The position numbers and the translations under genes are program-made. DNA of 64,000 nt, taken from an uncultured Spartobacteria bacterium. GTDB lineage: Bacteria; Verrucomicrobiota; Verrucomicrobiia; Chthoniobacterales; Chthoniobacteraceae. How positions within the stretch are numbered: the first letter of the stretch is position 1; each line of letters starts with the position of its first letter. Below the pieces are notes generated by a model. The model did not search any database. It was not told the origin of the DNA and saw only the letters and a list, made by a program, of their open reading frames with translations. Positions 26,801-35,246 of the stretch are shown piece after piece. Location of the stretch: assembly GCA_903919125.1 (NCBI GenBank), contig CAIXGS010000076.1, positions 248,001 to 312,000 of the forward strand. Direction: 5' to 3'.

Positions 26801-28876
26801 CACCGCAGCTCCCGCAGCGGATAAAGTCGTACCACCAATCTTGATAATTGTGGGGAAACTATCGGCATCAAACTGATCAATGATGTTTGCGCCGATCTCG
26901 AGAACCTGATTACTGGGATCCTTGTCGCGCAACTGCGAAACGGTGGCGGGATCATGGGCCCATCCTTCCATTCCAACGTGCTGTTTCATCGCAGCTTTCC
27001 CCAAAGAACCGACTAGGATTCCAGCCTTGAGTAGCTCAAAGAAATCCGGCTCCCGACCGTCAAGCGCTACCTGCTGCAACCGCCCAATCCCTTCGGCAGG
27101 AACCGCACCACCGCGCTTACTATGATCGTAGCGCCAGAAAAAACTCCCGACTTCATCAGGAGGAGTAGCTGGAGCATCGCTACCGAGATACGCCAAACCC
27201 GCCTCAGCTGTCCATTCCAAGCCAAACCACGCCTTGATCGCATCGGGAGTTCCATCCGCATTATAAAGCGGATCCGCCTTAGGCAACAAAGCGCTTGGTC
27301 CCTTACACGTCAGCCAGGCAAGCCGCGACAACGCAAAGCGCTGCCTTACCAACGGCTCTCCAATGACAGCCTGCGTGCCATCCCTCCTCGTAAACGGAAC
27401 AACGACACGCACCTCTAATAAGCCTGGATTGATCGCGTCCTGCAAACGCCCAGTCCCCGGCTGCCCCCGCTGCCCAAAAGTGCCCCAAGCGTCGTTACCG
27501 CCTCGGTTATTACCCAAGGCCATTTCGTATGGAAGATTGAGCAATCGGCGTACATCCTTCACATCCAAATCAGCAGCGACTTCGCTGGGATACAAAACGT
27601 CGGGCCAACCGCTTGCCGGAGGGACAATCTCAGGCAGCTTCCAACTTTTCGAAACCGCGTCGTACACTCCAGGTCGCACGGAAGGCTGCTCCAAGGCTCT
27701 CGAAAAGTGCGTGAGATATTGTAATGAATCCGTCAGTGCCTCGGTTTCCGCCGTAGAACCACCCAATGCACGAACCATTTTGATCATCGCCTGACGGCTG
27801 TAAAATGCTCGATCCCCCGCGTTGGCGATCCTGAGAAAACCTCCATTTTTGTTACTGTTAAACAGATAGTTTAAAACCCGATTCCCAAAAGGCGCCACAT
27901 CCTCGGCCCGCAACACTCCTTGGTTTCTCCAAGCCACAAGGCCCACCAATGCCCTGCTCCCGAAGTTGAGTTCTCGCAAATCCGCCAGCCCGACGCTGCC
28001 CTTGCGACTGGCCGAAGTCGTGGGTACAAACGCGGGATCGTACCCCGCCGCATTTAAATCTAGGAGCCCGCCTTCATCGTAAATTTGGTAAGCGAAGCGG
28101 GCAACCACAGCACCCGCGTCGGCACGTTCCGCGGACCGACTCCTCAATGCGCCACTCCATGTAGTTGGATTTGCGCCGCACCTAGTTACAAGAATCCAGT
28201 CTGGTGCGTACCAAGACCAGGCAGCGTCCGCCCCGTCTACCCTAGCAGAGCCACTGGAAGCAGGCGTCAAATCGTCCGCCGCACCTGTCGCGCCACGAGG
28301 AAGCAACAGGGGGCCATTCCAACGCGCTCCATTAACCCCTCGAGCATTGAGAGATGCCGCCGCAGTAGACGCCGCAACCGCTCGTATCGGAACTAAATTT
28401 GTCGCGCTCTGTGGATACACGGGAGTCTCATAAACAAGGGTCGTTTCATCGTAAAACTGCCCCCCCGAGCGACTCTGTTTTACAAGATTGGGAGGCAGGC
28501 CGCTGGCTCGCCACGGAACAACGCTCCACGACGTTGCGGGATAATACAACGACGGCACCATTTGTGGACTCACCGACCCCGCTTTAAGTTCCGCCCGTAA
28601 GTCTCCCAGCACCACCGCCTCGGCAGCCTCCAAGGCCAGACGCCCCATCAAACGCGATGATTGGCCGGAGGCAATCGCCTCGCCACGGAATGCGGCGAGA
28701 TTACAAGCGAGGACCAAAGCGCTCAGGAGCGCGACCAACAACAGCACCAGCACCAACGCTGCGCCGCATTGCCGGCCCAGCCTGTTGCTGGGATTTCTAC
28801 ATGAGCCAAAAACCAGTTCACTTTCCGCGCCGTAATTTAAGCCGTTACACCATTTTCCCGTTATTATTTTCCTCAT
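23888..28876 (-). CDS. giant Verru_Chthon cassette A-type protein (GspK-like pseudopilin)
   Basis: 1662 residues from the ATG at 28876, which has a good AAAGGA site just upstream; the frame stays open further to 28978. The N terminus is prepilin-like: a basic leader ending RQCG (38), then one hydrophobic helix (AALVLVLLLVALLSALVL) and GQSSRLMGRLALEAAEAVVL, the pattern of the Verru_Chthon A family. Like type II secretion GspK it has YQIYDEGGLLDLNAAGYDP (about residue 265) and, near the C terminus, VAGRVNLNTRQEVVLRALL. The rest is large exported beta-rich sequence. The cassette B, C and D genes are not adjacent. Confidence 0.85.
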   Translation of the reverse strand: MRKIITGKWCNGLNYGAESELVFGSCRNPSNRLGRQCGAALVLVLLLVALLSALVLACNLAAFRGEAIASGQSSRLMGRLALEAAEAVVLGDLRAELKAGSVSPQMVPSLYYPATSWSVVPWRASGLPPNLVKQSRSGGQFYDETTLVYETPVYPQSATNLVPIRAVAASTAAASLNARGVNGARWNGPLLLPRGATGAADDLTPASSGSARVDGADAAWSWYAPDWILVTRCGANPTTWSGALRSRSAERADAGAVVARFAYQIYDEGGLLDLNAAGYDPAFVPTTSASRKGSVGLADLRELNFGSRALVGLVAWRNQGVLRAEDVAPFGNRVLNYLFNSNKNGGFLRIANAGDRAFYSRQAMIKMVRALGGSTAETEALTDSLQYLTHFSRALEQPSVRPGVYDAVSKSWKLPEIVPPASGWPDVLYPSEVAADLDVKDVRRLLNLPYEMALGNNRGGNDAWGTFGQRGQPGTGRLQDAINPGLLEVRVVVPFTRRDGTQAVIGEPLVRQRFALSRLAWLTCKGPSALLPKADPLYNADGTPDAIKAWFGLEWTAEAGLAYLGSDAPATPPDEVGSFFWRYDHSKRGGAVPAEGIGRLQQVALDGREPDFFELLKAGILVGSLGKAAMKQHVGMEGWAHDPATVSQLRDKDPSNQVLEIGANIIDQFDADSFPTIIKIGGTTLSAAGAAVFAPTFTARGIENLPYLYRLHWRAVENAVSPASPKVTSIREITDSIANFVGDGFFPGTTSLIAFPELWNPHAPPVRLASGSMRLRVVAVGEDPEGASFGGNALRPFFPMLGTRWKTLMQTGAATDRHAHFASWPSGAYAFSLASPGKSTKTFFHDRRFSSSYEFYGVSSDADDSHSARLATNAPAEPSSYLFWPKVPVGSTSLRFAVEGFAFWKLLPGAFYPAGTPQNDAPPVACRGSSFRGNASGQADDSSPVWFVPADGRVARSWSVLPVAQLHADDPLPTRIELRNSELRLELPLGLPTLFREPTTLCSPGLPEGTALGFGAENFFQSAPYFGVLRGSEGINWVGFSLGEVPSQFISAQRLVGAPKTTVTGTPVLSDVSGAASSSGTLWRFFQVPVNLVGQRNWCTLKLRLQYQEPNSGKWITYDERFLSMDGRMVPDAPPYQGQWNAVPVEGKLPALAWSNPLLTVCDPRTPRFGATQRYAYNWQNAVIGDGTLAAKALQVPLSATGDGITDRPKLDGTSGAMAALGSGPAQFNQSWVSFKAAMDQDPAILASLYQKLGAWWAVRSLVQCPSQNANDYGWISRFGNPATFTTAAPAGARGFPHFWEDYSHDAGSQESTETGKWQYWADSFRQGWLSENVAPDATHFERQAYADPDDVVRRAMGGYAGGGAGYGATGEGLALAQLSGARERNRPVILDRPFRSVAELGVVFRGAPWKQLDFSAPETGDAALLDLFCVSESAVGGSPLVAGRVNLNTRQEVVLRALLAGALKDERDEAQCLEVSEVSAAARALVDRTTGVGFAKGPLGNLSELAGRVVGCNMPALGMATPPNVYTASVLAPTKSCAGLYTSVAPATSSAPGRNPSVAPGVPLSWTFTGFSADLDAVFSKSADAKVQRMRESVVRALVDAGQTRVWNLLLDVIVQTGHYPLNAADAQQFMVAGETRAWVHLAIDRLTGEVLERQVEFVAE

Positions 28877-29697
28877 GGATTCCTTTCTGTTCCGGGGTTC
28901 AAGACCCCCACTTACCGGCGGCGAGTGACACTCAAGACACTTCATCCAACCCCATTGCCGAATCGCTTTTCTCCACACCTTCCGATTCGGAAAATCCTCG
29001 CAATCACATCTGGCGACGACCGCCAGCCCACTGCCTCTGGGAAATCAATTTCCACTTCGCTGCACAACCCGATTCCAGCGATAAACCTCCTGAACGAAAA
29101 GGCGCTCCCCTAAAAATAACCGTTATCCAACACGGCAAAGAAAGCGTCGCACGGCTCGAAACCGAGGACGGCAACCATTTCGAGTTTTGGACCCTTGGAC
29201 ACGCTGAAATCGATGGTGTGGCAGGACAATTGCGAGTGCGCCCCGCACGCGTTGCTAGCAACTCAGGGGCAGCGAACAAATCTTTGGATGAGCCTTCGTC
29301 TGTAACTAAGCCACCTCCAATTTGGAAAGCAGACTGGCATTCGTTTCGGGATTTCCAGTGGCTGCGCCCAGAACTATTGCGAGGCACCATCCTCGTCGGG
29401 ACAGAGCGCATGCTCGTTTTCGCCTACGCCACTCCCAGCCTCATAGGAAGCAAACGCTTAAGCGGTTTATTTATAGAACGAAACCCGATTGGTGGCCTTC
29501 CAATGCTTGATGGAATCAGCGCCGCCGCCATTCACGAAGGCTCCCTTCTCCCCGCCATGCTGCAACGTGGCCCCGAGGTTCGCACCTACAAGTTTTCCCC
29601 GCTGCCCCAGCAGAAGCTCGAGATCCCACAGCACATCGCTCTGTTCCTAGAAAACCTCCGCGCATCGCACCCCGTTAAACCTAGACCAACGCCATGA
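28801..29697 (+). CDS. unknown exported protein, first gene of the Exb operon
   Basis: 298 residues from the ATG at 28801; the frame is open upstream to 28657 but that part is the antisense of the Verru_Chthon A gene. A short basic start and hydrophobic stretch (YTIFPLLFSSWIPFCSG, about residues 16-32) suggest export, with a Cys near the end of it. After a Ser/Asp-rich linker there is a beta-rich domain (LWEINFHFAAQPD; ITVIQHGKESVARLETEDG). I do not recognise the family. Its 5' end overlaps the divergent Verru_Chthon A gene by 76 bp, and its stop overlaps the TPR gene by 4 bp (ATGA). Confidence 0.65.
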   Translation: MSQKPVHFPRRNLSRYTIFPLLFSSWIPFCSGVQDPHLPAASDTQDTSSNPIAESLFSTPSDSENPRNHIWRRPPAHCLWEINFHFAAQPDSSDKPPERKGAPLKITVIQHGKESVARLETEDGNHFEFWTLGHAEIDGVAGQLRVRPARVASNSGAANKSLDEPSSVTKPPPIWKADWHSFRDFQWLRPELLRGTILVGTERMLVFAYATPSLIGSKRLSGLFIERNPIGGLPMLDGISAAAIHEGSLLPAMLQRGPEVRTYKFSPLPQQKLEIPQHIALFLENLRASHPVKPRPTP

Positions 29698-32612
29698 TGT
29701 GCCACCCTAGATCACCCATGACAGCTTGGTGCAGCGCCGTCGTTTTCATCGTCCTGTTCCCCACAAAAGCCATCGCCGCACCGAAGCAAACCCTCCAGAC
29801 GCCGCTCCATCCGTTAGCGCTCCCCGCTAATAATACTCCAACACCCTTCACCAACCTAACCGCGGAAGACCTACTACGCCTCGCCAACCGCAGTCTTGCC
29901 GCCGGCAATTCGGCAGATGCATCAAATGCTTTCCTGTGCTTTCTAAAGGATTTTGAAGACCGTCAGGAAACCGCTCTGCTCGTGCGTAAATTTCGCCCAA
30001 GTCTGGCAATTTCTCTCATGCGATTGGGACGTTTCGCAGAAGCGCACCAACAACTCGAAAAAGCGATAGCCACACGCCCCGCGTATCCAGAACCCCTGCA
30101 AGGAGAGCTTCTCTTTCAAAATGGAATCTGCGCTATGCAGCTCAACCTTTTCGCAGAGGCGCGCAATATTTTCCTCAGCGCAATGCCGCCGCTTGTTGAA
30201 CGCCTCCAATTAGGAGCGAACCTTCCCCCGCGAGCCCAGCAAATCCATCTGCTGATTGCGTCGTGCCTGTTTCACGAAGCGACCCCAAAAGAAGCTGCAG
30301 CTCACCTATCCAGAGTGCGCCATCTTCTTGATTCCGAAAATCAAACGCGCGCAGCGGCGCTACAATTTCGTGCCCTCATTGCTGGAGAATCCTTTGAGCA
30401 GGCTCTTCAACTTTTTCAATCCGACGCCACGCGCCTCACTGATTCGCGCTATCTACTAACCACCCAAACCCTCCTGCTCAAACTCGGAGACGGGCTTTTA
30501 GAACGTGGCCTCAATCGGCAAGCCTTAGCGGCGTTGCGACAAATCCGACCGTTTGAAAAACTCCTCCAGTTTCAGGACTCAGTCCTTGCCGCGCGATCTG
30601 CGCAAGTAAAGTCCCAGGAAACTCAGCGCCAACCGGAGCGTCTTGGCAGCGTTGAAGTCACCTCCGCTGACGCCGACGCCCATGTCGAACTGGAGGCGTT
30701 CCGAGTGCTAAAAAACTTTGACCTCTCCGTGCGCCTGCGCCAAGTCGCCGCCTATCAGGCGCTCCAACGCCACCAAGAAGCCGCACTCGTTCTAGAACAA
30801 GCACTGGAGGGCTGCTCCCAAAGTCCCCTACTCGATGGTGCCATCATTTCCTTAGCGCAATGCTGGGGCGAACTGGAACGCTGGGAAAAAGTGCTCTCAC
30901 TCGCCTCCCGCTTTTTACAGAACACACCTCAGAACGCCACCCAGAATCCCACGCAGAATCCCACGCAGAATCCCACGCAAAACGTCAAGCAACGCTCAGC
31001 CTTGACCTACTTTAAGGGGCTCGCGGAACAAAAAATGGGACTATACGTGGAGAGCCTCCGCACTCTGGACTCGCTTTCACAAGTCCGCCCGCAACAAGAA
31101 TTCGAGTTGCGTGCAGAATTTTCAGCCGCATTCACGCAATTACTCGCCGACCATCCCGCCGACGCCGCCGCACGTTTTCGCCTTTACCTTAACCGACATC
31201 CCAAGCACGCCACGGCCGAAGATGCCTCCCGATGGTTCTGTGTAGCTTTGGGTTTCGATAAACAACACGCAGCGTGTCGCGCCGCGGCGGACGACTACGT
31301 CGTTCATTTCCCGGAGGGCGAAGTGCGTCCAGTGGTGCTCTTGCAAAAAGCGCGCTCCACCTCAGCTCTCAAACTTCAGGCTCAGGCCGAGGCGGAACTG
31401 AACGCTTGGCTGGTTAACTTCCCCCAACATGAACTCAAAGGAGAAGCGGCTCTGATGCTCGGTGATCTCCTGTCTGCACGAAACGCGACAGATGCAGCGC
31501 TCGTCAGCCTCGCTAAAATCCCGAGCACGCAGTCGCGGCCCTTTGACGAAGGCTTCTTTAAAGCAGCAAAACTTCTCCAACAGAGCCAACAACTTCCGCA
31601 ACTGTACGCGCATCTCCTGCGTTTTCCCGATCAACGCCCGGAAAGTCCTCGCTTGGCAGAGGCCGTTCTTTGGGCTGCCAAAGTCGCCGAGTCTCCTGAG
31701 TCGGGCGCCCCAAACCACGCGGCTCATGATCTGCCATTCGATATCCTTCGCCGCCACGGGGACAATCCGGTTGCGGAGGGAGTGGAGGGAATCTTTGACC
31801 CCATGGCCAAGCAGGCTTCAACGCCCGAACTTCGCACCGCTTTGCTGCATCGACTCACACTTGCTCACAAGGAATCCAGCCAATCGGGTAAAATGTGTCT
31901 CACCCGCAGGCTTCTTTGGGCCATTGGACGCGCCCAGCTTGCAACCAATCCCACGGCGGGCCAAGCCGCTCTACTCAACGCTGCGGACAAAGCACCTCCG
32001 GATTCTACGAGCCCGCGCCTCCTCGCAGACTTCGCCGATGCGCTCGCAATGGCAAGTCGTCCCAATGAGGCCAAACTCTGCTGGCTGGATCTCATTAAAT
32101 GGCACCCTGCAGCCGCTCAAAAAGACAGCGCATTCGCGTTTTTAGCCGCCTCAGCTGCTGCCGCTGGAGACAAAAACTCTGGCCTTGGATGGATTACACG
32201 CTTCGAAAAAGAATGCGGGGCATCCGCTCAGTCCGGCTCAATTTTACTAACAAAAGCCCATATCCAAGAGGCCTCGGGAGATCCTAAAGAAGCCCGAAAA
32301 ACCTTGGAAGCACTACTCAAAGAACGCGCCGTCCCCGCAGAATTCAAGGCGGACGCCCTCCTGTTGCTTGCGGATTCACACATGCACTCACGAGATCCGC
32401 ACACCGCAATCCCATACTATCAAAGGGTATACGTTATGTATGCACGCTGGCCAGAGCGCGTGGCAAAAGCCTATCTGCGCAGCGGCGAAGCCTTTGAGGC
32501 GCTCGGCAATGTCCCAGCGGCACGGCGTACTTATCAGGAAATGCTCGCCTCCTCTCTTCCTCGAATCGCCGAGGCGCAAACCCACTTGGATTCCTTGGAG
32601 GGACTCGAATGA
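29694..32612 (+). CDS. large exported TPR-repeat protein
   Basis: 972 residues. There is a signal peptide (WCSAVVFIVLFPTKAIAAP, residues 12-30), then many degenerate tetratricopeptide helices: LLRLANRSLAAGNSADASNA, SLAISLMRLGRFAEAHQQLE, VAAYQALQRHQEAALVLEQA, and at the end YYQRVYVMYARWPERVAKAY followed by RSGEAFEALGNVPAARRTYQ. The series resembles YbgF/BamD-type periplasmic scaffolds. A Gln-Asn-Pro-Thr repeat sits near residues 409-432. It is coupled by ATGA overlaps to both neighbours and followed by exbB/exbD genes, so it is likely the periplasmic scaffold of that system. Confidence 0.85.
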   Translation: MMCHPRSPMTAWCSAVVFIVLFPTKAIAAPKQTLQTPLHPLALPANNTPTPFTNLTAEDLLRLANRSLAAGNSADASNAFLCFLKDFEDRQETALLVRKFRPSLAISLMRLGRFAEAHQQLEKAIATRPAYPEPLQGELLFQNGICAMQLNLFAEARNIFLSAMPPLVERLQLGANLPPRAQQIHLLIASCLFHEATPKEAAAHLSRVRHLLDSENQTRAAALQFRALIAGESFEQALQLFQSDATRLTDSRYLLTTQTLLLKLGDGLLERGLNRQALAALRQIRPFEKLLQFQDSVLAARSAQVKSQETQRQPERLGSVEVTSADADAHVELEAFRVLKNFDLSVRLRQVAAYQALQRHQEAALVLEQALEGCSQSPLLDGAIISLAQCWGELERWEKVLSLASRFLQNTPQNATQNPTQNPTQNPTQNVKQRSALTYFKGLAEQKMGLYVESLRTLDSLSQVRPQQEFELRAEFSAAFTQLLADHPADAAARFRLYLNRHPKHATAEDASRWFCVALGFDKQHAACRAAADDYVVHFPEGEVRPVVLLQKARSTSALKLQAQAEAELNAWLVNFPQHELKGEAALMLGDLLSARNATDAALVSLAKIPSTQSRPFDEGFFKAAKLLQQSQQLPQLYAHLLRFPDQRPESPRLAEAVLWAAKVAESPESGAPNHAAHDLPFDILRRHGDNPVAEGVEGIFDPMAKQASTPELRTALLHRLTLAHKESSQSGKMCLTRRLLWAIGRAQLATNPTAGQAALLNAADKAPPDSTSPRLLADFADALAMASRPNEAKLCWLDLIKWHPAAAQKDSAFAFLAASAAAAGDKNSGLGWITRFEKECGASAQSGSILLTKAHIQEASGDPKEARKTLEALLKERAVPAEFKADALLLLADSHMHSRDPHTAIPYYQRVYVMYARWPERVAKAYLRSGEAFEALGNVPAARRTYQEMLASSLPRIAEAQTHLDSLEGLE
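30918..30989 (+). repeat. 12-bp tandem repeat inside the TPR gene
   Basis: Three perfect copies of CAGAATCCCACG (30942-30953, 30954-30965, 30966-30977) lie inside six 12-bp units in all (30918-30989). The flanking units are diverged. They encode QNTP, QNAT, QNPT three times, and QNVK, keeping the frame. Copy-number change here would lengthen a linker between TPR blocks without a frameshift. Confidence 0.9.
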
Positions 32613-33724
32613 GCAGCCTACACCCAAAACTTACCGTCCTGATCTGCGTCCTCGCTCCGTTTAAACTCGCCTGCGCCGATCTGGTAACGCTCAAGGACGG
32701 TCAACAGCGCGTCGGCCACATCGCCGGGCAGTTAGAGAACGTATTATTATTTGAAGTCCAACCCGCCCCGACTCTACCTCCCGTGCAATTACGCTTCCCA
32801 CTTGCACACATAGCCTTGCTCAAGTTCGAAAAGAATCCCGCTGCAGACGAACTACTCCGGCTCGCTGCCACAGGCGACTCCTCCACCCTTCAGGAATTGT
32901 GGGAACGCTTCAGGCCCCTACTCAAAAACGACGCCTCTCCAAGTGCCGCAATCGGTCTTCGCTACGGACTCCTTCTGCTCAACACCCAGACGCTTAACTC
33001 TAGGGAAGACGCTTTGACACTCTTTTCCCTTCTCGCCATCGACTCCCCCACCCTCGCCGAGCGGGATGCCGCTCTTCAGGGCATTCTCAGGGCACTTTTG
33101 TGCCTCGGAAAAACTCAGACTGCTCAAAATCAAGCTACTGAGATCCTCAAAAAGACGCCCTCTGCTCCGCTCGCATCCGAGGCCAATCTCACACTAGCGA
33201 CATTAGCCGACTCCGCTTTTCGGAAGTTTCTCGAACAACATCCACGCTGGCAAGAGGACCCTTTTTCCCAACCCGAGTACCACACGCTTCACCACGCTAT
33301 CCTCGACTTTTATCTGACCGCAGCGCTACTGCCCGAAGCTCCTCCAGAGCTTGCCCAACGCGCACTTCTAGGCGCAATGGGCGTCCATCGGCTGTGTAAG
33401 GCCCTCCCACCAGCCGCAGAAATTGCTCGGGATCTCACCCTGTTTTTCCCAGACACGCCAGCCTCACAGATCGCCACGGCGTTTCTCCAGTCCCTGCCAG
33501 CGTCTCTACTCAACAGCGATATTCCCCCAGTGACCGCCCCCCGAGCCTCCTCAACATCCTCAGGCGAGCGCACACAAAAGGCCCCGAAATCCGAAAACCA
33601 AAACTCCATTCAAAATGCAAAAACGACTAACTCTACCGCTGCCCCTGATGCTCCTACTTCTACCCATCACCGCAAACGCAGCCGATCTGGAACACAGCAA
33701 GACGCTGCTGGACCTTTACCGTGA
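32609..33724 (+). CDS. unknown exported protein between TPR and exbB genes
   Basis: 371 residues with a signal peptide (LTVLICVLAPFKLACAD, residues 8-24). The first domain is short and beta-rich (LVTLKDGQQRVGHIAGQLEN; LRFPLAHIALLKFEKNP), like small secreted Sm-like or SH3-like domains. It is followed by helical repeats of TPR type (about 80-300). The last 50 residues are Ser/Thr/Asn/Lys-rich and disordered, and are encoded in a 110-bp overlap with the exbB frame. It is ATGA-coupled to the TPR gene. Family not recognised. Confidence 0.75.
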   Translation: MSSLHPKLTVLICVLAPFKLACADLVTLKDGQQRVGHIAGQLENVLLFEVQPAPTLPPVQLRFPLAHIALLKFEKNPAADELLRLAATGDSSTLQELWERFRPLLKNDASPSAAIGLRYGLLLLNTQTLNSREDALTLFSLLAIDSPTLAERDAALQGILRALLCLGKTQTAQNQATEILKKTPSAPLASEANLTLATLADSAFRKFLEQHPRWQEDPFSQPEYHTLHHAILDFYLTAALLPEAPPELAQRALLGAMGVHRLCKALPPAAEIARDLTLFFPDTPASQIATAFLQSLPASLLNSDIPPVTAPRASSTSSGERTQKAPKSENQNSIQNAKTTNSTAAPDAPTSTHHRKRSRSGTQQDAAGPLP

Positions 33725-34373
33725 CGGTGGACCGATCATGCACCTCATTGCCCTCTGCTCCGTAGCGGCCCTCTCCCTCGCTGCCTACTGCTTTATCAGC
33801 CTGCGCAAATGCCGGATGCTCCCCCCTTTACTGATTTCCGAGCTGAACACTTTTCTTTCTCAAAAACAATTACGAGAAGCCTACGAGCATTGCACGACGC
33901 ATCCCGGCCCACTCACGCACAGCCTCGCCAACGCTCTTATCAAGGCCAATTACGACCGTGATATGTATAACAAAGCAGCCATGGAAAACGCATTGGCTGA
34001 TGAGTGTTTCCGCGCAGAAACCAAGCTCATGGTCACCGTGAATTACTTCAATACCCTCGCCGTTCTCGCACCCATGATCGGTTTGCTGGGTACCGTTTCG
34101 GGAATGATTAACAGTTTCGGTGCGCTTACAGCAGGGCGGGCGGAGGCTGCCGATTTGGCGAAAGGCATTGGCGAAGCGCTTGTGGCCACAGGCGGCGGAC
34201 TGCTGCTTGCGATCCCCTCGATGTTCCTCTACTTCCATTTCCGCGGGTCGGTTTCATCCAACATGGCGGATATGCACGCCGCTCTTTCCCACATGCTCGA
34301 CCGTTTCACTGGCGAGGCCCACGGCACCCCGCCAGCGTCAAACCAACACAACGCCGCGCTTGCGACACTCTAG
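33615..34373 (+). CDS. exbB: MotA/TolQ/ExbB proton channel family protein
   Basis: A 252-residue inner-membrane component of a proton-motive-force-driven TolQ/ExbB-type motor. It begins with a signal-like segment (LPLPLMLLLLPITANAAD), as in many Planctomycetes/Verrucomicrobia homologues. Then come TM1 (MHLIALCSVAALSLAAYCFI), a cytoplasmic loop, TM2 with NTLAVLAPMIGLLGTVSGMI, the family signature, and TM3 with ALVATGGGLLLAIPSMFLYF. The chosen start lies 110 bp inside the preceding gene. Starting later, at MHLIAL, would remove the leader. Two exbD genes follow at once. Confidence 0.92.
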   Translation: MQKRLTLPLPLMLLLLPITANAADLEHSKTLLDLYRDGGPIMHLIALCSVAALSLAAYCFISLRKCRMLPPLLISELNTFLSQKQLREAYEHCTTHPGPLTHSLANALIKANYDRDMYNKAAMENALADECFRAETKLMVTVNYFNTLAVLAPMIGLLGTVSGMINSFGALTAGRAEAADLAKGIGEALVATGGGLLLAIPSMFLYFHFRGSVSSNMADMHAALSHMLDRFTGEAHGTPPASNQHNAALATL

Positions 34374-34377
34374 CGCC

Positions 34378-34809
34378 ATGTCCGCACCCACATCCCGTCG
34401 CCGCCCATTGCGCCGAATAGAACACGAGGAAGTCGGCCTCCAAATCGCGCCCATGATCGACGTAACACTGCTTCTGCTTTTCTTTTTTATGCTCTCAGGA
34501 AAACTCACTCGCAGCGCAAAACTCATGCGCATCAACGTGCCCACCGCCGCCGCCGCACACGACACGCCCGCTTCCTCTCCGCGGGATGTCATCAATATCG
34601 ACGCCGCTGGCCATTACTTTGCTGGCGAAAAGCCACTCAATTCCAACGAACTCGCCGCCCACCTGCGCGCACGTTTCCACAACACGCCGCCACTGAAACT
34701 CCAGGTCCGCGCCGACGCTTCCACACCCGTGGCGAAAATCAAAAACCTTATGCATCTTGCCGCAGAAGCCGGAGCCCTAGAAGTCGTGTACGGAGTCCGC
34801 GCACAATGA
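34378..34809 (+). CDS. exbD: ExbD/TolR family biopolymer transport protein (first copy)
   Basis: 143 residues from the ATG at 34378; the frame is open far upstream, but that is the antisense-frame shadow of exbB. One N-terminal membrane helix follows EVGLQIAPMIDVTLLLLFFF, with the conserved channel Asp in PMIDV (residue 27). A periplasmic TolR-like domain includes RDVINIDAAGHYFAGEKPL and the C-terminal VAKIKNLMHLAAEAGALEVV. The gap to exbB is 4 bp, and the stop overlaps the second exbD copy by ATGA. Confidence 0.92.
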   Translation: MSAPTSRRRPLRRIEHEEVGLQIAPMIDVTLLLLFFFMLSGKLTRSAKLMRINVPTAAAAHDTPASSPRDVINIDAAGHYFAGEKPLNSNELAAHLRARFHNTPPLKLQVRADASTPVAKIKNLMHLAAEAGALEVVYGVRAQ

Positions 34810-35246
34810 AGCGCGCGGAACATCCCAAGGTGGAACTGCAAATTGCACCACTCATCGACGTGTGCTTCCTCCTGCTATTTTTCTACATCCTCACGTCTAA
34901 ACCCGTAGTGCCGGAGAAGGACCTTTCCGTTTCACTTCCGGGTACCGCCCAACAAGATGTGCCTCTAATAATCCCTGATGAACAACGTATCGAAATTCTC
35001 GAATCCGGCCAAATCATCCTGAATCAAGAGCCGCTCGACACCGTTGCCAGCAAGGATTTACCTCAATTACACGTTCTGCTGAAACGCTTGGTTCTGAGCG
35101 CGGCAGCCAACAAAACAGTCGCCTTAATCACCATCGACGCCGACGACCGTGCGAAGCACCAACGCCTAGTCGACGTGCTCAACGCCTGCTCCAAGGCCGG
35201 GGTCGGATCAGTCACTTTTGCAGACTCTTTGGAGGCCCAGAATTGA
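34806..35246 (+). CDS. exbD: ExbD/TolR family biopolymer transport protein (second copy)
   Basis: 146 residues with the same layout as its upstream neighbour: a short cytoplasmic tail, the membrane helix ELQIAPLIDVCFLLLFFYIL with channel Asp in PLIDV (residue 19), and a periplasmic domain with IEILESGQIILNQEPL and KHQRLVDVLNACSKAGVGSV. The two copies differ clearly in sequence, so they may form a heteromeric pair in one motor. Overlaps of 4 bp at both ends show tight translational coupling. Confidence 0.92.
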   Translation: MKRAEHPKVELQIAPLIDVCFLLLFFYILTSKPVVPEKDLSVSLPGTAQQDVPLIIPDEQRIEILESGQIILNQEPLDTVASKDLPQLHVLLKRLVLSAAANKTVALITIDADDRAKHQRLVDVLNACSKAGVGSVTFADSLEAQN

